A DNA stretch of 64,000 nucleotides from Manduca sexta (Eukaryota; Arthropoda; Insecta; Lepidoptera; Sphingidae): the NCBI RefSeq assembly GCF_014839805.1, contig NC_051141.1, positions 21,050,790-21,114,789 on the forward strand, in the 5' to 3' direction. This document shows positions 56,523-64,000 of the stretch, piece after piece (positions within the stretch are counted from its first letter, which is position 1; each line of letters starts with the position of its first letter). A program made the position numbers and the translations under genes. Under the pieces are notes generated by a model that was given only the letters and a program-made list of their open reading frames with translations, did not search any database and was not told the origin of the DNA.

Positions 56523-58086
56523 AGGATTCACTTTTGATTTTTTTTTAAATATTGGCCTTACCTATTTTTCTTATCTTATTCCCTTATTTGCAACTGTTAA
56601 GCCTGTTAACTGGCCGTTGTTAAAAATAATATAAATAACTTATCAAAAACAGCTCCTAATATTTTATTAAAAATTTTAAGTTCTGTCAATATGCTTAAAT
56701 ATTTAAAGATATTCAGTTGTTCAATCTTATAACATATTAACGTAAACAATATAATAATTACTAAGTACGAAGCATATTTATCTTTGATCTACTAAAGACG
56801 TTCATACAATTTACAAAATAAAGCGGACCATTATGCCTGTTCCACTGCAGGCCTTTTTCATACGATTCAATTTATCATTCTTAAGCAAGTCGTATCCACG
56901 ACCTTTTTATATTTCGATAGCACATAGTTTTAAGTAATAGAATATGCAAATCCAAATCAATAGTTAATCAAGCTAGTCATCGATTGCATCGATCGACGAC
57001 CGACGATAACTTCATATAAGAATTAACTGGTATAACAGTTAATATAATTACACGTAATTATAACCTGTCGCCTTATTATTATGGCGTTTAAATTCATATA
57101 ATTGATACCAAGAACCAGTTCTCATATAATTTGTATGTGCACCTCATATTATAATAATAGCAGCACTACTATGCTGTTTTACTGTCCTGCTCCTTAGCAC
57201 TTGCTAAAATGCTTAGAGTTAAAATACTTAGGGTTAAAAATGTAGTCCACTAAACTAGCTTATTTGGTACGAGTTCGCGGAGTTTACATACGTCTAGTAT
57301 TCTTGTTATATAAAGTCCTAGTTAAGTCGCTTTTACTTTTTAAATTATAACGAAACTAATGAAAGAAAACCATTAAACACGAAAAACTGTAATCTTAATA
57401 TAAAAACTAAATATGAAATCTCTTAGTCCGTCCGCCCATTTTATAAAGCTGATTTGCTTAATGTAAAAATTAAAGGTATTGACGCACAACTTAACACCAA
57501 TCAATAGGAATAATCTAACTTTCAGCCTCCTCAAGTTATACTCGACCCCGATTTCCTCCTGTACGTTTCTGTTTTCAAAGCTATCTTTGTCTCTATCTCT
57601 GGGTCTAGTGAGATTTACGATTCAGTTGGGTCTAAGAACACTCGCTGGAACGAGCTCTGTAATTTGAGCTTGTCCTCACTTAAGTTAGTTGATTTGAAGA
57701 GAAGCTAAATGTGAACTTTCAACTTGGCTTTCAATGTATGTACTATTTCAACATAAATTAATATTACGGATCCTATAAGAGCATTATTTTTTAATTATTT
57801 AAGTACAACACAGTTCTACGGAACAACACGAATTCTCTTAATTTCCCGGAATAATAATTTTAACCGCAGCTATGGTTACAGCATTTAATATAATATAATA
57901 TAAGTAGTACACTTGCAAAGCAAAATTATGTCAACTAAATAGTGTCAGTAAATTAATTCCGCGTAAAGTTACATCTGTGCAGTAAGATGACTTACTTTTT
58001 AAGTTTCATGGGCTGAGCCCTAAAGATAATGCCTCTGGTCGGCGTCGTGGTGACGGCTTTCAACAGCCGGACGTGTAGCCCCGCGT

Positions 58087-58212
58087 GATGCTTGTTGAGA
58101 AGCTCGACGCGAAGCTCGACGGGAAGCTCGATGTGAAGCTCCGCGTGAAGCTCGGCGTGAAGCTCGGCAAGACGCTCGGCGTGTAGCTCGGTGAGAAGCT
58201 CGACACGAAGAT
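58087..58212. repeat. 12-bp minisatellite (copy 2)
   Basis: Same array as 49,515-49,640 with only a few substitutions and the same number of units. Confidence 0.8.
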
Positions 58213-58951
58213 CTCCAAAAAACAAAAAACGTAGTATTTACCTTTTATTATGATGTAATGTTATTATAAAAATATTTTATCTCATAGATTATAATGCGTT
58301 ATTAAAACATATCCCGATAATTTTTCCTCGCAGGTGAGTACAATAAACAAAAAGTTGACGGGAAAAAGAAGATTCTGAACACAAAATTATTAGGTAAAAG
58401 AAAGAAGTTGGAATAACCATGGCGGGCTGCACAGCTCTTGATGCGCCAAGGCCGTTTATGTTATTTGTTTATTGTGTCTTCCAACATTACTTATTTATAT
58501 ATTCATTGGTCATCTTGAATTTAAGATAGATATTTTCCGCACTTAGTTCGGTTCACAAACTTTAGATTCGGTAACCATTATGGGTGTCTTGCCGGGGCCA
58601 ACTTGTCCTAATTGCACAAAAAGAGGCGCGACATAATCTTATGATGTCTCTCTTTATCCCGAGTAATTTCAATATTTAAAAACCCCGGATGAGGACGAAG
58701 TAAGTAATGGATGAGGACTTCATAGACATAGGGCTATTAATGTCCCTAAAAGGTTCTGCAGAGGCGCACTCATTATACCTAATTCCAGTCCCTGATAATA
58801 CCGATGTGATTCGTCAAATAATTACGCTGCTTTAAAACGACTGTGGCGAAGCTTTTTCAGTTCGTTTGTATTCGACTGACTAATGAAACGAGCAAACCGT
58901 TCGCCGAAAATAAGGATATAGCATGGGCTATACATATACATCTTGTAAAAT

Positions 58952-59161
58952 CATAGACGTTTTTATCTAAGGACGGAGTAAAGCTGTCATATATGCTATG
59001 ACATAGGGCCGTTGTGATTGGCTAATACGGAGATACAAAATTATTACCCAATCACAACGGCCCTATGGCTATGCACTGCGAAGGCTGCTATGCCGTCGGC
59101 ACTGGGAAACAGACTTGTTATCAAAGCTTTACTCCTTCCTTAGATAAAAAAAACGTCTATG
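58952..59161. mobile_element. MITE with long inverted ends (copy 2, more complete)
   Basis: A 210-bp version of the element at 50,378-50,552, retaining both inner arms (CATAGGGCCGTTGTGATTGG and its complement CCAATCACAACGGCCCTATG). It is probably the ancestral form. Confidence 0.75.
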
Positions 59162-59729
59162 AAATAAGGGGGATAGTGTTTAAATTTAGGATAGGTAAAA
59201 GGCTAACTAGCGATTTATCCTTCACGTATCAATGCATTTCGCAGCTAACAACCCGCTCGCGACTTGTTTATGATCTTTAATTATAAGCTTTAATATGTAA
59301 CGTGCAACGTGACTGCGCCAATTATCTCATATAGAAATAGGGCAAAAAGTCTGACGCACATGTTTGCACTTAGCGTGTATGATTATGTATAATATCATGA
59401 ATATTTTTATTGTTGTTTTAAGTGATATGAGTGTTTTTACGTTAAAATAAAAAAGAACTTGGTGTCAACGCAGTAAAGGTGAAATATTTGCGCACATTTT
59501 TGTGTTATTATGTCATAAAAATAACTAATAGATCGTCCTAATGCAATTAATATTTTTTCAATGCATATTATATATGTAATTATTTCAGGATAAATATAAA
59601 AAAATGTTATAGAGTATAATAGGTACTATAGATTTGTATTTGCATGTAACAAAATATAATTAATAATACAATTCTAAATCGCGACCTAATACAATATGCC
59701 ATTGGTGCAATTTCTCCAAAATAATTTAT

Positions 59730-61158
59730 GGGGCATTCCACGTGAAGCGGGCACGAAAAAAAACTCGATGTCTCAGATTTTCGTAATATTTGATTATGTT
59801 ATACCTGTATGTGTTCTCGATCCAGATACAAAATATTATTAAAGTATAAAGCCTGGTTAGCGAGTAAAAGGACTTTGAAGTTTTGACTGGCCGGCTGGTA
59901 AACGCCACTTCGAATCCAATTATCAAGTTTTTAAATGTTACAATAAAATAAATAAAGCAATGAAATAAATACTTCATTTAATGAGCTTTTTATTGTATTT
60001 TGAAATTGAAAAATGATTTTTTCTTTGAAAAATGTGTTTGAAAGTTTCAAACTTGAATTTCACAAAGTTGGCATATTTATATATATTTTTTTCTAAAAAT
60101 AGCTACTATTGTATAGATAACCTGCGAAGTTTCATAATGGGCTGAGAAGTAGTTTAGGAGCTAGACCGATTACAGTGCCGAAGCGCGGCGGTCGCCAGAA
60201 AGAGCGAATAGTAAAAACTTTCAATTAAACTAAATACTTTCGATCAGACTATTTTATCATGTTTTGCATCGCTCTAACGATTCAATTACATCTGATTATA
60301 ATATTAAAAAAACATATTTATATTACTGACGGTGCACAACAACATTTGAAACTTGGCAAGGATAATCTATATACAATATTGGCTATTTTAGTAGAAAAAG
60401 TTATTATATAAATATGCCAACTTTGTGAAATACAAGTTTGAAACATTAAAATATATATGAATAATAATAATAAATACTAGTAGTAATAATAAATATGAGT
60501 TTGTGGCATTGATGTTCTAGCCTATATGTATAAGCGGTCGGGTATCGTGATGGCTTTGTTTGATGCGTTATGTAAACTAGCTTGTGTCTCCAGGCGTTTT
60601 AGGTTATCATAATCATAGGATAAAATACTCTGATCGAAAGTATTTAGTTTAATTGAAAGTTTTTACTACTTCGCTCTTTTTGGCGACCGCCGCGCTTCGG
60701 CACTGTAATCGGTCTAGCTCCTAAACTACTTCTCAGCCTATTATGAAACTTCGCAGGGATTATTTATACAATAGTAGCTATTTTTAGAAAAAAAAAATAT
60801 ATAAATATGCCAACTTTGTGAAATTCAAGTTTGAAACTTTCAAACACATTTTTTTCAAAGAAAAAAAATCATTTTTCAATTTCCAAAAATACAATAAAAA
60901 AGCTCATTAAATGAAGTATTTATTTCATTGCTTTATTTATTTTATTGTAACATTTAAAAACTTGATGATTGGAATCGAAGTGGCGTATACCAGCCGGCCA
61001 GTCAAAACTTCAAAGTCCTTTTACTCGCTAACCAGGCTTTATACTTTAATAATATTTTGTATCTGGATCGAGAACATATACAGGTATAACATAATCAAAT
61101 ATTACGAAAATCTGAGACATCGAGTTTTTTTTCGTGCCCGCTTCACGTGGAATGCCCC
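59730..61158. mobile_element. Foldback element (copy 2)
   Basis: Counterpart of 51,117-52,554, with the same ends and the same TTAT flanks. Small indels lie in the A/T runs of the arms. Confidence 0.8.
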
Positions 61159-63814
61159 TTATACTCAATGCCTTACATTGATATAAATTAGAGGAGGTTC
61201 AAATCAAAAGTATTTTTTTCAAAATACTATAAAACGTACGTAGTATTTTAGAATATTCTATATTACTTAGTACACAATACACACATCCCAGATAATAATA
61301 GGAAGTCGACTTCAATTCGTGAAAGCGCCTGACTGCGCGTTGGGGCAAATGTACCTGTAAACCGTTATTTGCATAGGCGTTATAAAAATAAATAATATTT
61401 TGTTATGAATGAAGAACAAAAGAACCGACATGTATTTAATAAAAAGTAGTTTATAATTCATAGAATATAATTTATATAATATAATTCATATAATAACAAA
61501 AATATCGAAATGTTAACTTACTTTTAATTAAGTAAGTTTTGGCTTTTATTAAATATGATTTTATACACGGTATCCTGTTTAATAAAAAAAAATGACGCCA
61601 CTATGCACAAGATTACAAGACAAACTACTTATTTCCTGCAAAATGTTTACGAAGAATGAAAATTCAACTACTTAAACGAGTCTAACGGCAACAATTTCAG
61701 TAAATGTAGCATCAGAGTATTGACTCATGCAATTAAAAATATGCGGTTTTAAACTACGTTCCGTAACCCTTATATCAGAACTCATCCACATTACTTTGAA
61801 GGTCGGGAAGTATATAAGTATGATAAAAAATTTGTATGCAAGTCTTACTTTTATAGGGAAAGCATTCTCTTCACGCCTCCCGCAACATTTCAATTTGGAA
61901 CGTAATAGGCCCATATAGGGCTTGCCGGGACCGTTTGGATCACGGACAGCGGCGGTCGCGCGGGTTAGTCCAATTATCCCTAGCCTAATCGATTTCCCGT
62001 GTTGGATCTACCAAGACGTGCACTAGACGATAAGTGACAAGTCGGTGCCAATCTAGAGAGACTTGCAATCCAATTAAACTCCATTGAATTGGATTTTGGA
62101 CATCAATTTTTAATATTGTTTGTCCGACATTACACTACTGTGAGTGTTTCAAAACTGTGTCTTAGTTTCTATTTCCCAAATGACAGCCCACACTTTTGGA
62201 TATTGCAACAATTATGAACATTGTAAAGTATTAATTCATAGTACATGTTACGTTTATCGCCGACATCCGTGACGCACGCTTGCGGCCGTAGCAAAGACGG
62301 ATAGAGTAGGTGGAGGACATGACATGAAACGGCGTGAATGACAATAAGACGGTTGATAGGAATTCACAGAAAAATAAACTTTCTGCGCCCAGGGATAAAC
62401 TTATATCCTGAAACGAACTCTAACCCTGATGTAGCTGCGAACAAAATCAGGACAATATAATTAAAAATAATTAAATAAAACGCACAGGTATCGTAACCAC
62501 ACATAAGAAATTATCAGTAATTGGTTTGCGTCTTGTATTGAATTTACTTTCCTTGTTTTAAAAGAACAAAAACATTATTGTTTTCTGCACGTGTACAGTT
62601 TCATTACAGTTCCATGTATAAATAAGTTTCACCCCTTAATAATAATAAAAAACGTGGTTCATGTTTCAATGTTTGCGTATTCTTTTAATAAACCAAAAAG
62701 GCTGTGAAACGAATTTTCCATATTCCAGCTAATACCGAAAGAGTATTAAAAATAAAACAAAGTTTTGTTACGGTACCCCTTTAAAATCATAACTATTTGA
62801 AAAGTAAAAGTTATTAAAAGAATAAAAGGAGGCTTTGCGTATTCTTTTTATATTTCATTGTCTACACTTCTAGCAAGACTGAAATGTAACTTTTAATTGG
62901 CTTTTTTCATTGGAAACAAAACCAGACCTTACTGTTTTTGAGACAATTGTTTCTAAACGAACCTAACAATAAGCTATAAGGCTCACAATAATTTTAAGTC
63001 TTACATTAATCATTTTATAAATTGTGGGTTAGTATTTAAATATTTCGACATATGTATTTGCCAAAATTAAATGCAGAAACCACTGAACAGGTTTGGATAA
63101 ATTTGGCATAATGTATAGGTAGATAAATAAAACCCTAGATAAACACATGTAACGTTACTAATTATACTTACATATATACTCTGTTAACGTTACTATTGTC
63201 TTTCTAATAGTCTGTGGTTATAATGTGAATGATTTACACCCTCGCAATTAAAACTACCAATCACCATCATCATTGCTTTGAATTGTCATTGCACTGACGT
63301 ACGTCCTAATGGCGCCTGCATAAATACGCGTGCAGGGTGACTCGCCGCCCTTTTTAACCGACTTCAAAAAAAAGGAGGAGGTTATCAATTCGACGTGAAT
63401 TTTTTTTTTTAACTATTATCTTTGGCCGTGGCACTACATATTGTCACACACGTCGTTGTTCCCGCTAGGGTGAGTGTGCCAATTTACTAACCGCTAACTA
63501 TGTATTCTGGGCATCAGGGCTTGTGAGCTGTCACGAGTCGCTGGCGTGGAATGTAAGCCTAGCTTGCATTCCGACCTGGTGGATTCTGATTCCAGGTTCT
63601 TCTCTACGGCCTTCTTCTTCCACGGTGCATTCTACGGCCCGATTCCACGGCGTGCTTTTAACGGCGCGCTTGTACGGCGCGATTGTCTCCCTTCTAACTA
63701 TCTGCGGGCTGGCTCTCAACCGCCGCACACACACACATACATATAAATTAAGGAGACGTGGCATTATCTCAAAGGAACCTCTGTGGCAAAACCTTTTCTG
63801 ATATCTCTTTTCAT

Positions 63815-64000
63815 ATATATCTCAGGCCACTGTATTGAAATATCTAAAAACAGTTGATGTTACGAAGGGTACTGGTCCAAACGATATCCCGCCATTATTT
63901 TTGCGTGAATGCCATAAGCAATTTATTTTGCCTTCGTTCATTCTCTTTAATATTTCTCTAAGATCATCAACGATGCCTCAGATATGGAAGCGTTCATACG
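63815..64000 (+). pseudogene. Non-LTR reverse transcriptase fragment (copy 2, cut by window end)
   Basis: Same RT start as at 55,217 (ATVLKYLKTVDVTKGTGPND ...). Runs off the window end before the conserved RT core. Confidence 0.8.

Larger units (their letters stand above)
56312..64000 (+). repeat. Large duplicated block, copy 2 (continues past window)
   Basis: Starts directly after the gap at the point homologous to 47,722 and follows copy 1 through the window end. Its relation to copy 1 is colinear, with small indels and a few larger ones in hairpin regions. It contains no host gene. Confidence 0.95.

Noticed and set aside
1..64000. CRISPR array or bacterial operon
   Set aside because: No regularly spaced repeats with unique spacers and no prokaryotic gene arrangement; the spliced gene and the transposons are those of an insect.

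Overview
The window looks like nuclear DNA of a moth or butterfly (Lepidoptera). The spacer DNA is AT-rich and full of small DNA transposons and tRNA-derived SINEs. There are Helitron-like and mariner elements, non-LTR retrotransposon pieces, and a (TTAGG)n telomere-type array next to a telomere-repeat-associated type of retrotransposon. The one clear host gene has many short, GC-richer exons with GT-AG introns. The species cannot be named from the sequence.

Left part (1-10.9 kb): intergenic. It holds a SINE, several hAT-like MITEs, a GC-rich repeat that recurs inverted near 32.5 kb, and a roughly 2.8 kb repeat block (3.35-6.17 kb) with related ends and an internal tandem duplication.

Host gene (24.24 down to 11.32 kb, minus strand): an SLC4-family chloride/bicarbonate anion exchanger of the AE1/2/3 type. 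I assembled 16 coding exons by hand. All splice sites are GT-AG, all phases agree, and the total is 3,408 nt (1,135 residues plus stop). A second start exon at 21,570-21,599 fits the same exon 2 in phase, suggesting alternative promoters. Introns carry a hAT-like element with a SINE nested in it, a Helitron-like element and other repeats.

Middle (25-37.35 kb): intergenic AT-rich DNA with SINE and MITE copies. It is followed by (GGAA)n, about 53 copies of a TTTAGG hexamer, about 16 copies of TTAGG, and then the 5' region and ORF1 of an R1-clade (TRAS/SART-like) retrotransposon, which is cut by a 500-N gap. The G-rich strand runs toward the gap, so this contig may end at a real telomere.

Right part (37.86-64 kb): AT-rich DNA with a SINE, an RTE-like LINE 3' coding remnant, a broken DD37D (maT-type) mariner, and an approximately 8 kb block present twice (47,722-55,811 and 56,312-64,000) on either side of a second 500-N gap. 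The copies are nearly identical, which suggests unmerged haplotypes or a very recent tandem duplication. Each copy carries a 1.4 kb foldback element, a MITE, a 12-bp minisatellite and a reverse-transcriptase fragment.

No prokaryotic features, CRISPR arrays, rRNA genes or functional tRNA genes were seen.
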